A stretch of DNA of 64,000 bases, taken from assembly GCF_954871325.1 (NCBI RefSeq), contig NC_088779.1:885121-949120 (forward strand). Direction: 5' to 3'. Shown here in pieces: positions 11,140 to 23,600 of this stretch. The position numbers and the translations under genes are program-made. Source of the DNA: Gordionus sp. m RMFG-2023. Taxonomy: Eukaryota; Nematomorpha; Gordioida; Chordodea; Parachordodidae. Under the pieces are notes generated by a model, which searched no databases, was not told the origin of the DNA, and saw nothing but the letters and a program-made list of their open reading frames with translations. Each line of letters begins with the position of its first letter. The first letter of the stretch is position 1.

Positions 11140-12425
11140 TGATGGGGTCATCTCAAGAAAAGTTTCTAATATGGGATTTCTCTTGTCCGGACACTAACCC
11201 CCCCTCTAATTTTAACAAGGACGCTAGGAACAGAGCTCAAAATTTTTAGATCAGCAAATACAGCGTTGATTCCTCAAATTACATATTCATACCCATCATT
11301 TGCTCCACCTTAAACTTTTTTAAAGACGTTGGCCGCCTAATCAGAAAAAAATCTGGGGAGCCTCGCGAAGGTTTTTACTTAAGGCAGAGGATCGCAATAG
11401 CCATTCTTAAGGCTAATTATGTTTGTTTTATTAATTAGATCTCTCCTGATGATTATTAGGTAAGGAGGTTTTGAATGATTGTGCTGCTTTCGCTTTTATT
11501 TATTTTGTATTTCACATTATTTTATGATCTATGCCTCATTGTCCTTTTGTTATCATGATTTTTTTTTCGTAATCGTACACTAATTATACCAATTACATAT
11601 TTTTCATTTTATATAACTGTGTGATAACAGATTTTGTCAATAGTTTTATAATTATATTTTACTTTTATTAAGATAAATAAATAAGATATCATTAATATTT
11701 GCCAAAGTTTTAAAACTTTGCAAATTTTTAATGGATCTTGTAACAAGGTTTGAATATTTCACTAGTAAAAATAGAAGGTAAAAGTAATATGTGTTCCAAA
11801 AGTCTACAATATTTTCGTTAAATGAGACTTGATATCTTAGTCGACCATTAAAATAATAAAAGATTCCCATCATAAGTAATATAGCACTAGGGATTTGATA
11901 TGGAAGTTCGGTTTACTGCAGGTTGCTGTTCATTCTCCAAGTATTTTAGGTCTAAAAAGTCCCTTAAATATGGTTTCTATCGAATCTACTTAGGTTTAAT
12001 ATTGAATGATATAACATCTAGCATTTTCGATTAAAATTCAGGGAAAGGCTTCCATCCCTTTTAAAAAAACGAGGGGAAGGTGGGGCTATTTACGGAAGAT
12101 CTTTATTGAAATTAAAGGGAAATTTGATTTCCATTTTTTGGCTAATTTTTGTTGTTTTGTTTTATTTGGATGATCTAATTAGTCATGCGCATTGGCCTGG
12201 AGGGTCGATAAAGATTAAGTTTAGAAAATTCCAAGCATTTTATTTTATTATGTCTAAAAAAACGGAAGGATTTTGAAACTGAAAAATGACTTAACCAACA
12301 TCATATATTATAAGAATTTTTCTATAACTCCAGCTAAGGTCTCTGCAGAGTTTCCGTTTCTAACTATTCTAATAGAAAACGATTAAAACAGGCACATGTC
12401 AGAAGGGGGGAAAAAAGAAGTATAT
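11140..12425. other. Degraded LINE tail and intergenic DNA
   Basis: The first 300 bases may be residual LINE sequence. The rest is non-coding and ends at the 3' end of the malectin gene on the minus strand. Short frames at 11652-11873 and 12396-12578 are not supported; the latter is the antisense of the malectin tail. Confidence 0.4.
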
Positions 12426-12431
12426 TTTATT
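12426..12431 (-). terminator. AATAAA polyadenylation signal of the malectin gene
   Basis: AATAAA on the minus strand begins four bases past the malectin stop codon. Its position supports the exon at 12435-12727 being the terminal one. A signal this close to the stop implies a very short 3' UTR. Confidence 0.6.
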
Positions 12432-12434
12432 AAA

Positions 12435-15400
12435 TTACATAACAACTGGTTCGTTTTGGCTAAAGCTTTCATCCTCTTTCTGCGAATTCCCTTTAGAAGA
12501 TCTTTTCAGCAAATCCAGTTTACGATTCTTTTCCCTTTCTATGATTTCCTTCCTGGCCCTATCCTCCTTCTTGTGTAGATTGGTAATATGAGAAACGTCC
12601 AAGTTTTCTTCGTCGTCGTCGTCATCATCATCAACTTCGTCTCGATCATCGTCCGCTTCCCGTTCTTCCGCTTCCTCTTCGTCTTCCCGCAAAGAGCCTT
12701 CCGAAATGGGCGGTAAAGGTGGAATGTCTTAATAATATTATAATTAGGTATATATATATATATATTCTTCCCATATGGTTTTTAAATATAATTAATCGGT
12801 CATCAAGGCGACATTCGTTTTATTACCTTCGGGTTTTCCTTTCATCACGTAAAAAGCGTTGAGTTTCGGATTATCGTATTTGGTCTGTAAATAAATAATA
12901 TTATTTGTATATATATATTATAACTCTAATCCCCTCTCTTAGTGTTGTTAATTGGTTGGTTGCGTTGAAATCCAGACCAGAAATTTCGGTCTATAAATCG
13001 ACTAAACCATGAGCATGTACCCCGGGTCTAAACCCGAGTGTCTGGACCCCGGAGTTCGTGTTCAGAGCAGATCTGAGCACAAAATTGGATCGTCAATTTT
13101 ACGAGTAAGCAAATTAACAACACCACCTTCTCTACTCGATTGTGTCGGTCCGTATTATGTTTCGTTTAACATTTAAGTTCCCTGTGGATCTACGGGGTCT
13201 CGCGTGTCGTTAAATTATAATAATATTTGAAGATGACCATTCATCATAAATTATAATCTCGAATCTTCGGTAGCTTCTACATAAAATCATAAGCCAACTG
13301 AGGGACGTGAGTGCTGTCAAACCTCTCGCAAACAAAGATTCGATTCAGAAAATAAACGAAAATAAAGTAATTTTCAAATCAGGAGACAGCCCCCACCCCT
13401 TACACCATATAGAGTACATACATTTTGTCACGTGAGCACTGGAGTGTTTTAAGAGTGATTTGAATCGCGCGAATAAGCGATAAAAATTTAGACCATCTTT
13501 TTTTTTGCGCCGCTAGGAATGCATTTAACTCTAAATAATTTATGATCATTCTCAGAAGCGCCCTACAAATTCGAAATACTCTTCTGACCGAACCCGTTTC
13601 GAAATGTTATTTTTGATATCCTAAGCCAGGTTCCGAAAACCCCGACTCGCCAAAGAGCTTTATCTGGAGGACGCGAAATAATTTAAGCGATTGTTCAAGG
13701 AGAGATATTTTATGTCGATACCTTATTTATAAAGGATCAAATTTAATTTGACTCAAATAGTTTTATCAAGAAACCGGATTTATCGTAACGAAAAGTTAAT
13801 ACTAGATATTATTCGGATATTTTTATTACTGTATTAAATCACCTTCTCAGAGGACGCAACTTCTCTTCTCTTCTCTTCTCTTCTCTTCTCTTCTCTTCTC
13901 TTCTCTTCTCTTCTTTAAGGGGAAAGCATTTACTTCAAGAAAGTTTACGTTACCATATGATTTCGGTTACCCAAAATCAGAGAGCTAAAAGGAGGGAAAA
14001 CTTTCTAATAGGGTAGACTGATTGATTATTGTTAGGCAAAAATTATTTTTATAAGAGGAAATAATCAAAAAATTTTGTAAAATAAATATTATTTTTTTTT
14101 TCGATATTTTTGTGCTGAGATTGTCAAAATAAAAAAAAAACGTTTATGAATATTAAAAAAAAAATGTAAGAAATATCATTTTGTTAATGAGGGGATGGGG
14201 GGGGGAGTATTTGCTGTTTGCAATAAAAAACAAAATTTAAAATATTTTCATTTCGCCTTCTTTAAGCTGATTTTAAAATTAGTGACACGAAGTCTTGGTA
14301 TAATTGCGAAATGGCCTGTTTCTAGGAAACCATATTTATTGATTTGAGTAGGTTACAAGATGAATGTAACAAATTTTTATGATAATTAAGAGATATATAT
14401 ATATCTAGGGCTGTGCCAATCGAATCGGCACCGAAATTTAGCTTTTTCCAAAAAGTATCCGATCGGAACGGTATTTAAAAAAAAATGATCCGATACTTTA
14501 AAAAAAATATTTTTGCGTTATTTTATGATTTGTTATATAATTTTTTTTTTTATTAATAAATTAATGCAAACTAAAATACAATTTATTTTGTTATATTATC
14601 AACAACAAGAAAATGATTTTCAAAATGTCTAAGGAGTCACATTCTCAGCTGGTTCTTGTTAAAAGGCTCGATTTAACCAACTTTTAAAAACAGTGAAAAC
14701 TCAAGATTTTTGCCAAAAGTAAATTACTCAAAGCTTATATGATCTTGCTCCAACAGATGGAAGAAAGTTCTGGAACTTCTCTTAGCCAAATGAGGCTCGG
14801 GTGTTAATAATATCTAGACTTAAAATTTTGATTTAGCCCATTCTTAAAAAAAAAATCGGCTAAAATGGGGGCCGTTTAAAAAAAAACGCTAACGTTCGCC
14901 GCGTGAACATCGCGAAAATTTTAATCGCGATTATTAACTTTCGGGAGAATATAAATAAAAAAAAATAAATAGCTCTTGTTACGTTTAAACAGTGGGTTTC
15001 GGTAGATAGAACAAATTGACGAAATGAAAATTTAAATAAATCGGAACAATTCATTGTAAATCATTTTAAAAATTAAATATATATGTGGCAACAAAATAAA
15101 AAAATAAATAGCTCTTGTTACGTTCAAACAGTGGGTTTCGGTAGATAGAACAAATTGATGAAATGAAAATTTAACCGAAAAATTCTTGTAAATTATATAT
15201 ACGTGGCAGCATCATTTCAATATGTCAAGAATTTTGAGTGAATGTTAGTTAGTATAAAAAATATCGGGTGAAATATATATATCATTTTTTAAAATGATGA
15301 CTTTAAAAAAAATTTCTACTTATTGCCTAATTAGATCCCAAGGAAGAAGGTTATAGATGGTTAATTTATCCACTTCTTCTTATATTTTTAAAAACCGTTT

Positions 15401-17829
15401 GCCGATTTATAGTTAGTTAGAGAAAAGTAGAGAAATCCAAGTTTCAGAAGACTATTGCATAGCTCAAATTTTAGCAACTAGAAAAATTATCGACCCTGAA
15501 AGAAAGAAAGTCGGTATCAGCAAAAAAATGGAAATATCCGTGCATTTCTGGTCGATATTATAAAGGGTATCCTGGATTATTGTTAGCCAAGAATTCCACA
15601 TAAAAAAAATAATGATTTACCTTCTCCAATGTTAGAGTGATAGAGCCATCGATATCGATTTGTTTGTCGTTGACTAGAAGTTTGTTGCGCGATATGGTGA
15701 AGGGAACTATCTCATCGTGAGCTATACAGAAGCCAGCCCGGTCATAAATATCAAGCCCAGATACCACGTTTTCGTCATTCAGTAATATGTTAAAAATCTA
15801 GATAATTTAAATAGTGGGGGGTAAAAAGAGCAAATTATAAAAAGAGGAATGGACCAAGTAGCACGCTATTAGCTACCTTAAAATCAACATTTAAAATTTT
15901 ATTAATTATCGAAGAATGTACATTGAAATTACCTTTTAACCATTTGATTTTTCATATATATTTTGAAATTTTGGAAATGGAAAACTTATTAAAAGGTTTC
16001 GAAAATTGCATTTTCTTCTTGCGTAACTTCCGCATAAATTCATATTCTCATCTGAATCTGTCTCATGGACTTATTACCTCGATATCCATTTTTCTTCAAT
16101 AATTTTAATATCTTATACTTGTTGTGATAGATGAATAATTTTAAACCAAAATATGTCTTATTCAAATTAGAAGAATTATTACGATATTACTTAATTTCAT
16201 ATCATGTTATAGGGACTATGTAAATGAGGATATTTTGAGAAGATGTAAATTTTAAAGGAAAAATATATATTTGAGATTTTGTGGATATAATTCACTTTTA
16301 AATTTTTTGGAATATATTCTCTCTTTTTTTTATAAGTTTTTATTATAATCTTTTATAATTTATTATTTTATAATTAATGGAGGTGAATAAAAAGAAAACA
16401 TAAATTTTGTTATTTTGTTTCAATCTTTGTATCCTTCATTATTCAATCAATCATTTGTTTTTTTTTATATTTAGATTCAACTGTTTATCTTCTACAATTA
16501 GTGCTCAAATAATCCAAAATTTTGATTTGGGAAAAATTTACAACCTATTTAACCATATCATTTTCATTTAATTTCAAGTATGGTGTTCAAAAATCAAGTC
16601 TTTGATTGAATTATCATGAAATGACTCGTATAGTTGGCATAATGAATAAGAAAAATTGACAGTAAATGCATTGCCTATTCTTGGTGATCTTAAATGATTT
16701 AACAATTTGTAATTCCCAAACTTAACATTTAAATATTTAATCATGGATCAAACCTACATTTTCAGATTTAATATTATTAATGCAAAAAAAATTTAGTAAT
16801 ATACTTATATCATTAAAAAAAAGTAGGAACTAATTTTGTGTATGTCAATAGATGTTGTAAATGCTTAACATTGTTTATATTTGTTTTAATAATTATAAAA
16901 AGATATTGTATAATTTTCCTATTGGTCAAAACTGATTAGTCCAAAACAGTGACATTGACTCTTTAATAATGTTTACATATCTTACCTATAGAAGCTCAAC
17001 AAATGAATGGTCTTTTAACTGCAATTATTTATTTGATAAATACTACAATAATGAATTAACTATATTTTATGGCATAAACAATAATTTGACATTTCTTAAT
17101 ACTTACATCAACACTAAGTTAAATCATCTAATGTTTTATTCCTTATTTGGAATGAAGTCAAAGGAAATTTATATAAAAGGGCCATGTCACTTTGATATGT
17201 TAAATAAATTGATATCATTATTTAATCAATCAGATTTTTAATTTCTCATGTAAAATAAATGCATATGAATTTGTAATGTAATAAAAAATATTATTAATGC
17301 TAAGCTTATATCATAACATGTAAATCATGATCATCATATTTAAAAAAACAACTTTTTAATCAATTAAGTAATACAAATAAAAAAATTTATAGCCTAGTTT
17401 ATATAATTTCTTTAATAAAAGAAAATACCAATAATATTCTTATTAAATTATAACCTTCTGATATGGTTTAGTAAAATATATTTCACTAAATTTTAGAACA
17501 AGAACATAATCTCCATCTTCTTTAATAGGTATATCATAACCAAAGGATGAATGATGATATCTTTCTGATTGGTATAAAATGGCATCATGCTTATTTACTC
17601 TATCAATTGGCTTTTTTGATATATAATCTATTCCAACTTTGCTAGGATCCTTCATATACTGAATACCATCTAAATCTACATGAGCTTCGCCGCCACAATT
17701 TATAGCATATACTACATTTTTTGGTACAATATCGCAAATAAACGTGGGAAACGTTATAACGAATATAAGGGCAAAGATATAGAGATGACTAGACAAAAGA
17801 TAGTCAAAGTACAGATGTTTTGGTTTCAT
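12435..17829 (-). CDS. MLEC: Malectin (ER glucose-binding lectin), four exons, 300 aa
   Basis: Exons 17829-17455, 15797-15621, 12884-12827 and 12727-12435 join in frame (903 nt). Residues 1-32 form a signal peptide. The malectin domain covers about residues 40-203, with INCGGEAHVDLDG, ILYQSERY, GDYVLVLKF, LDIYDRAG, AHDEIVPF and YDNPKLNAFYVM. All are close counterparts of vertebrate malectin, which binds di-glucosylated high-mannose N-glycans in the ER during glycoprotein quality control. After IPPLPPISEG comes a Glu/Asp-rich run and then a Lys/Arg-rich end. The length is close to the human protein (292 aa), but the C-terminal membrane span of the vertebrate form is absent and no KDEL-like signal replaces it. 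A polyadenylation signal directly follows the stop. Intron 1 (1657 bp) contains a possible gene on the other strand; intron 2 contains a TTCTC tract and a tandem duplication. Confidence 0.92.
13858..13914. repeat. (TTCTC)n microsatellite in malectin intron 2
   Basis: About eleven perfect TTCTC units. The same pentamer dominates the long arrays at 30377 and 61089. Confidence 0.97.
14407..14520. mobile_element. Probable hAT-like element end in malectin intron 2
   Basis: TAGGGCTGTGCCAATCGAAT followed by CCGATCGGAACGG and CCGATAC motifs. The TAGGGCTGTGC start and repeated subterminal motifs are typical of hAT ends, but no matching right end or target duplication was found. Only one end is called. 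Confidence 0.35.
14957..15200. repeat. Tandem duplication, period about 139 bp
   Basis: The block AATAGCTCTTGTTACGTT, continuing through AGTGGGTTTCGGTAGATAG, occurs at 14968 and again at about 15107. A few substitutions and small indels separate the two copies. Non-coding, within malectin intron 2. Confidence 0.85.
16969..17241 (+). CDS. Hypothetical 90-aa protein nested in malectin intron 1
   Basis: A single uninterrupted frame from MFTYLTYRSS to LISLFNQSDF, opposite in strand to malectin. AATAAA lies at 17254-17259, 13 bases after the stop. The composition is mixed (WSFNCNYLF, MKSKEIYIKGPCHF) rather than the low-complexity type of most chance frames in this window. A possible splice acceptor (ACCTATAG at about 16991) would allow it to be a last exon of a longer gene, with an upstream candidate exon near 16482-16580. 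I do not recognise a family. It could still be a chance frame in AT-rich DNA. Confidence 0.35.
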   Translation: MFTYLTYRSSTNEWSFNCNYLFDKYYNNELTIFYGINNNLTFLNTYINTKLNHLMFYSLFGMKSKEIYIKGPCHFDMLNKLISLFNQSDF

Positions 17830-19976
17830 ATAAATATTTATCTAAAATAATATTGTTTATTAATGTTAATTAAGGCACAGGGGAAAGAGGAACATACGTG
17901 TAAAAATAATTTAAAACCCACACATGTTTTTTGGACTAATTCTCGAAATTCAATTGAATTAAAATATCGAATTTTTAAATCAATTAAATTATGGAGCTAA
18001 AATTTCGAAACTTTGATGATAAAATATATAAAATTCTATAATATAATAATTTTTTATTTAGCCTAATATTAATCAGTGTCAATATCTGACATAAGACGAT
18101 GCTAGAATGTCCGAGTATTATACACAGGAAAATAGCTCCATTTTAGTTCGTAGTGTAACTAAGGCAGAATAACAATAAACAAGAGGTACCATTAAATTAC
18201 TATGAGGAAACCATGACTGAAGATGGATAGCATTTAATAATATTGCTCAGTCGTAAACACCAGTAGTATCTACATAATAGGGGGAATCAAACCTCACTTA
18301 AACTATATCTACCCCCTCCCCCTCCGAAAAAAGATTTTGTCAACTTTAGCGGGGATGTTAGTAATTTCGTTCCTTTTATTCAAAAAAGGTACTACCTAAT
18401 ATTATTAGGAATTTTTAAAATTCATGGTAAAGAACTGAATGAATAGCTTTATGTTTATTAAAGATTAAGTAAGCTAGGTAAAGGCAGCGTCTACATGAGC
18501 GGGAGGGGTAGGAACAATTTGCATCCTATTTTTTTGAAGGGGTAAGGGGTAAGCTGCTTTAATGGGGGTAGGATAAAAATTTTTGGGGGGTTATCTATTA
18601 AATTTTGAGATGAAATAGGACAAAATTTATTGCTGTAAAAATTAATACTTTTATTATAGTATTATTATAATACAATTCATCGACCAAATCTATATATTGC
18701 AAACAATCATACACATTGTTTTCCAAATAAACTATCCTTTTAAATATAATTTAAAAGGTTTAGATATTTCAGCAAGCTCATAATGCCATAATAATTAATT
18801 CGTTGTAAATAATGGAGGTTTTAATTAAATTTATTATCTAAAAAATATATTCTTTATATTCACAAAATATCGATAGTTGGTAGTAGAGATAGATTGATTT
18901 AAGTTATACTTTATAAATTCTTTGAAAAGAGTATCAATAAATAAATAGGTGAAAATAATGATAAAGAGACCGCCGCCGATGGTGGCGGAGATTTTTAGGG
19001 GGTAGGCAAAGGTTTTTGAAGGGGGTTTGCATCCAGTGAAAATCCTGTCATGTAGAAGCTGGGTAAAGGATTGAATGAATTATTTTAAAATGATAAAAAT
19101 TAATTAATAATTGACTAAAAACTTTATTTTAATACAATATAACAATTTAAATAAACAGAATATAATAAAATTTCCAATGATGTTAAATAAATTTTGAGAA
19201 AATCAATAAAATAAAAAAATTGTCTGTAAAATATTAATCTAAACTTAATAGAATTTTTAAAATATTATCAAATAATTCGACCATATAACGTGTAACGTTA
19301 TGATCTTATTTCAAACATTTTTTTGGGGAAAATTTAAGAAAAAAAAATTATTACTTAAACTCTAAAATATCCCTTAACCTTAATTATTTCTGTGATAATT
19401 AAGAAAAAATATTATAAGTTAACATTTCATTCTAATGGTCAGGCCTGGATATTTCGTTTGTACAAATTCTTTACGATTTATATTTTGGGTCCTGATCATC
19501 GGATCTCTGCTTTAAAGAAATATAAATATAAATCTAAAATTTGCTTTTTGAATTCACTTCTCGAAAGTTTAGAGGTTTCAAAGTAATTATCATAAATATC
19601 AATTAAAATTGAAAAATATATTTTTTTTAATTTTTATTGGAAAAGATGCTAGAGTGTAAAAAGAGGGGATATATAAAAATAATTAATAATTTAATGTTAT
19701 ACCCCCTTTTGAAAGTTAAACTATTTAAAAGTGTGATTGCGAATCTTATATTGGCTGATAAGATCCATTTTATTAAAAATAATACTCAAAAATTTTGATA
19801 TAAAAATCTTCATTAAAATGACATGGTAGATGGCAGAGAGTCGAAACCGCACGTACAACTACTCCCATCTCTATCAATATCAGAAGGTGACTCAAAATTT
19901 CCATCGATTGTTAATAACTGATCGATAAGCATGAATATGCCTAACCTTCAGTGAATATCTTGAGCTCAGTTAGAGC
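17830..19976. other. Intergenic DNA between malectin and a hAT element
   Basis: AT-rich, no supported gene. Several short GC-rich patches (for example GACCGCCGCCGATGG at about 18967 and GGGAGGGGTAGG at about 18500) look like remnants of transposon ends. A promoter for malectin would be expected just above 17829, but I see no recognisable core element there. Confidence 0.4.
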
Positions 19977-20452
19977 TAGAGGTCTACGGCGGGGTTTCGC
20001 CCGCCCGCCCACGTGTGTCCATACTATGAATGGGCAGGGTCAGGTTTTTTTAAAAAATATTTTCAACATTGGACGGGTGGCGGACTGGTTGAAAAAGTGG
20101 GCTTGTAAATTTTTTGATATTTTTCAGGCGAAATGAGCAAAACAGACTTCACTTTATTAAAAATAATAGTTTTATTTTCATTAAATTGCATATTATATAT
20201 TTTTAATTAAAAAATACATTTAAATAAATAAATAAATAAAGAGCCAACCCAGCCATTAAAACCATTAAAATAATTTTTAACATTAGTCGGTTGGGGAAGG
20301 TTTAGCAAAATTAATAGATAAATTGGCCGGTAGGGAGAGTAATTTTTTTTTTAAAAAAATTATTGGTGAGCCGGTGGAAAAGGTTAAATAAATTTTAAAA
20401 CAACAAGTGGACGGTCTTTTTGGCTAAAAAACCTGCCTATTGCAGACCTCTA
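19977..20452. mobile_element. Non-autonomous hAT element, TAGAGGTCT ends
   Basis: The ends TAGAGGTCTACGGCGGGG and GCCTATTGCAGACCTCTA are inverted repeats. They are flanked by GTTAGAGC (19969-19976) and GTTACAGC (20453-20460), an 8-bp duplication with one mismatch. GC-rich GCCCGCCCGCCC motifs lie just inside the left end. No transposase. A 132-bp relative is at 34047-34178. Confidence 0.8.
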
Positions 20453-20695
20453 GTTACAGCCCCCATCCATACACTATGTTTTAATCGAACTAATTATTTG
20501 CGCTTTTATTTTACTAACATTTATAAATTAAAACGTCAATTTATTTTATTTATGTTATATATAAATTCGTATAATTTATATAAAAAATATCAATTGACAC
20601 CATTTAAACAACGAATACCTTTTACAAAAAGCATTATTTAATAAATATATAACTAAAAAAAAATCATTATGTGTTAAGTTAAAAAATAGGAAAAA

Positions 20696-23600
20696 TTAGT
20701 CAACTGTGTTTTTTCCTAGATGTAACAGATGTTTTAATGTGCTTCCAACTTTTTTGCCAAAAGTTTTCTGAGAGCTCTCCTCCCTCGCCATGATTTTCAC
20801 CTCCGAGCTATTAATATTCAAAGAATCCTGTATTTTAAATTGGAAAAATTCAAAACTCTAAAAAACTCTTATTTAAATTTTATTTTACCGCTGCCATCTT
20901 TTCTTTTAACATGTAGTCTAATCTTTCGGACAGCTGTTCAAAATTTGGCCTATCATCTGGGTCTGTGAGCCAGCACCATTGCATGATTGAATATCTTGAA
21001 TATTTTATTTTTTAAAAGGAGAATATTTTAAAACTAAATAGGTATATAAAAACATTTTTTAAAATTTTACGAGGGCTTAATCGAGGAGGCCGAGCCTTTT
21101 ATAAAGAGTGTAAATTTTGTGAAAAATTATTGAATTATTTGACGTGTGACACCTGTCATTATTGATTGGATTGGATTTGATAATTATAATTTTAAAATAT
21201 TCGAGTTTTTGAAAATAAAAAAAGAGAATAAAATCTTCAAAGATCTTTTTGAAAATTTTCTTTTTGCCCGAAATTTTAAACAAAAAATTATTTGAATATC
21301 AAAAAATTGAAGATTATTTTCTGAAATTTTAGGAAAAATATGATCAAAAACTTTTTTGAGAATTTTCAAAAATTTTTTCCCGAGATCTAAAATCTTTGAA
21401 GATTTTTAAACTTTGAAGAGTATTTTTAAAGTCCGATAATAAATATTACTCACAAATTCTCGTCGCAACGAGAGGGCCTCGCCATCCTATGCCCCTCCAA
21501 TACTTTGTTCTTAGCATCCATATTGGACATACCAGGATAGGGAGTTTCTCCCAGGGTTACGATTTCGTATAGAGTAATACCGAAAGCCCATACATCCGAT
21601 TTTTCGGTGTATCTATTAAGGGTCAAGCATTCCGCGGCCAACCATTTAATGGGAAGATTTTTGGTTCCCTAAAGAGAAAGTTATACATTTACAATAATAA
21701 AAAAAAAGGCATAAATTTTATAATACGTATTTTTTCCGAACATAGAGACCTTCTCCGCGTGCTAAGCCAAAATCGCAGACTTTTGGCACATTATTGTCGC
21801 CCAATAATACGTTCCTCGCTGCTAAATCTCTGTGAATAATCTGAATATATATAAACATTACATTTAAATCTATATTTAATAGCGTACACAATAGTTCCAA
21901 CTACTCAAAAAATTTTTTTAGTTTGTCGTATTGATTTAAATTAATTTTCTTTTTCATTTTTTTATACAATAATTTATAAAAATCAAAAATATTTGATAAA
22001 TAATATAATGAGATGTATAGTATAAAAATATTTAAAGTTCTTAAAGTGACTAGAAAATGTATACGGAAAAGAGACTAAAGAATATTATATGACAAAACAG
22101 ATGACAAAATACATATAGAAATTGACACTGTAACTCTACCTACCGAGAAGGGTTTAACTCTGTTAGCGGCTTCTGGTCATTATACGCGTAAAATTAAAAT
22201 AAAAAAAATATATAAAAAAAACTAAATATTTATTAAAAAGAAAAATCTAATATAAAAAAAGTAAGAAATAATCAATTTTTTTTAAAAAATAGAGGAAAAA
22301 AATTAACGAGAATCTTTCTCTAGGAGACTTTCAATATGAAAAGACCTCTTCTGTGGAAATTTCTGAAAATGTCAGTAAATTTTTCTCCTTCCTTTTCTTT
22401 CTCTTCTTTCTCCTTCTTCTCTTCTTCCTCTTCCTCCCTCCCCTCCTCTTCTTCTCTTCTCTCTTTTTCCCTTCTTCTTTCTTCTCCCTTCTCTTCTTCT
22501 CTTCTCTTCTCTTCTCTTTCTCTTCTTCTTCTTCTTCTTCTTCTTCTTCTTCTTCTCTTTCTCTTCTCTTCTTCTTCTTCTTCTTCTCTTCTCTTTCTCT
22601 TTCTTTCTTTCTTCTTCTTCTTCTTTCTCTTTCTTCTTCTCTTCTCTTCTTCTTCTTCTTCTCTTCTCTTTCTTCTCTTCTTCCTCTTCTCTTCTCTTCT
22701 TCTCTTCTTCTTCTCTTCTCTCTTTCTCTTCTCTTCTCTTTCTGTTCTTCATCAAAGATATTTTGAATATTTTTTTTTTCAAACTCCGATTTAAATATAT
22801 GTTTCAAATGTAAAAGATTTATAAATTGATTTCATTTATTTTGGAGAGAGATATAACATATTAATTACATTCGGTCCGCTCAGGGCTAGTGTTGTTAAAC
22901 AGCTCAATTTTGAGCCGCTCTTTAAGAAGGGCTAACTCAATATTTTATCCAGATAAACATCACGCAAGCCTGAAGATTTTGCTCATAGATGGCCCGAAGA
23001 TCTAAACATCTAATAGCGAAATCTCGAGACTTAGGTAATATTTTTCTTGCTAAAATATTGAGTTAGCTGAGCCGTTTAACAACACTTCTCAGGGTCTCAC
23101 ACGTTTTCTAGTGTTTCTATCTGCGCTATGAATGATTACAATATAGCAATCAAGCTATCAACAGTTCCGCACAATATTTGATTTTATTTAAAAAAAAAAT
23201 AATATCATTTATGCATAGCGAATAATTTACCCCGTGTTTAGCTAGATGTGCCATGCCTTTAACGATTCCCATGGCAAATCCGTACATCTGTAAGACCGAG
23301 CATTCCGTGTCAAAGTTCTTAGCTTTATTTAGATACGACTTCAAGTCGCCATTCGTGCAAAATTCGATGCAAATATACAATTGACCTGGATAAAATTTGA
23401 CATTTTTTTAAAGTCATTTTTAATAAAATCGGGGTTTAACTAACCTTCATTGATTATCGCCCCAACGGTATTTACTATGTTTTCATGAGTGTCTAGCTGT
23501 GACATGATATTGAGTTCCTTTCACACTCTCTATAAAGGCCGACTGCTCGGCCAATGGATCACCCCAGCTGTTTATATTTTATGTATTTTTTAAGAAGGTT

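Noticed and set aside
16574-16744. 56-codon minus-strand frame (MIKYLNVKFGNYKLL...) in malectin intron 1
   Set aside because: Short, without a polyadenylation signal or splice partners. Not enough to call a gene.
19951-20136. 61-codon frame with RGLRRGFARPPTC
   Set aside because: Spans the left end of a non-autonomous hAT element and continues into its interior; no protein family.
22331-22807. Long Glu/Arg/Lys-rich and Ser/Leu/Phe-rich frames on both strands
   Set aside because: They are translations of a polypurine/polypyrimidine microsatellite and are open in several registers at once.
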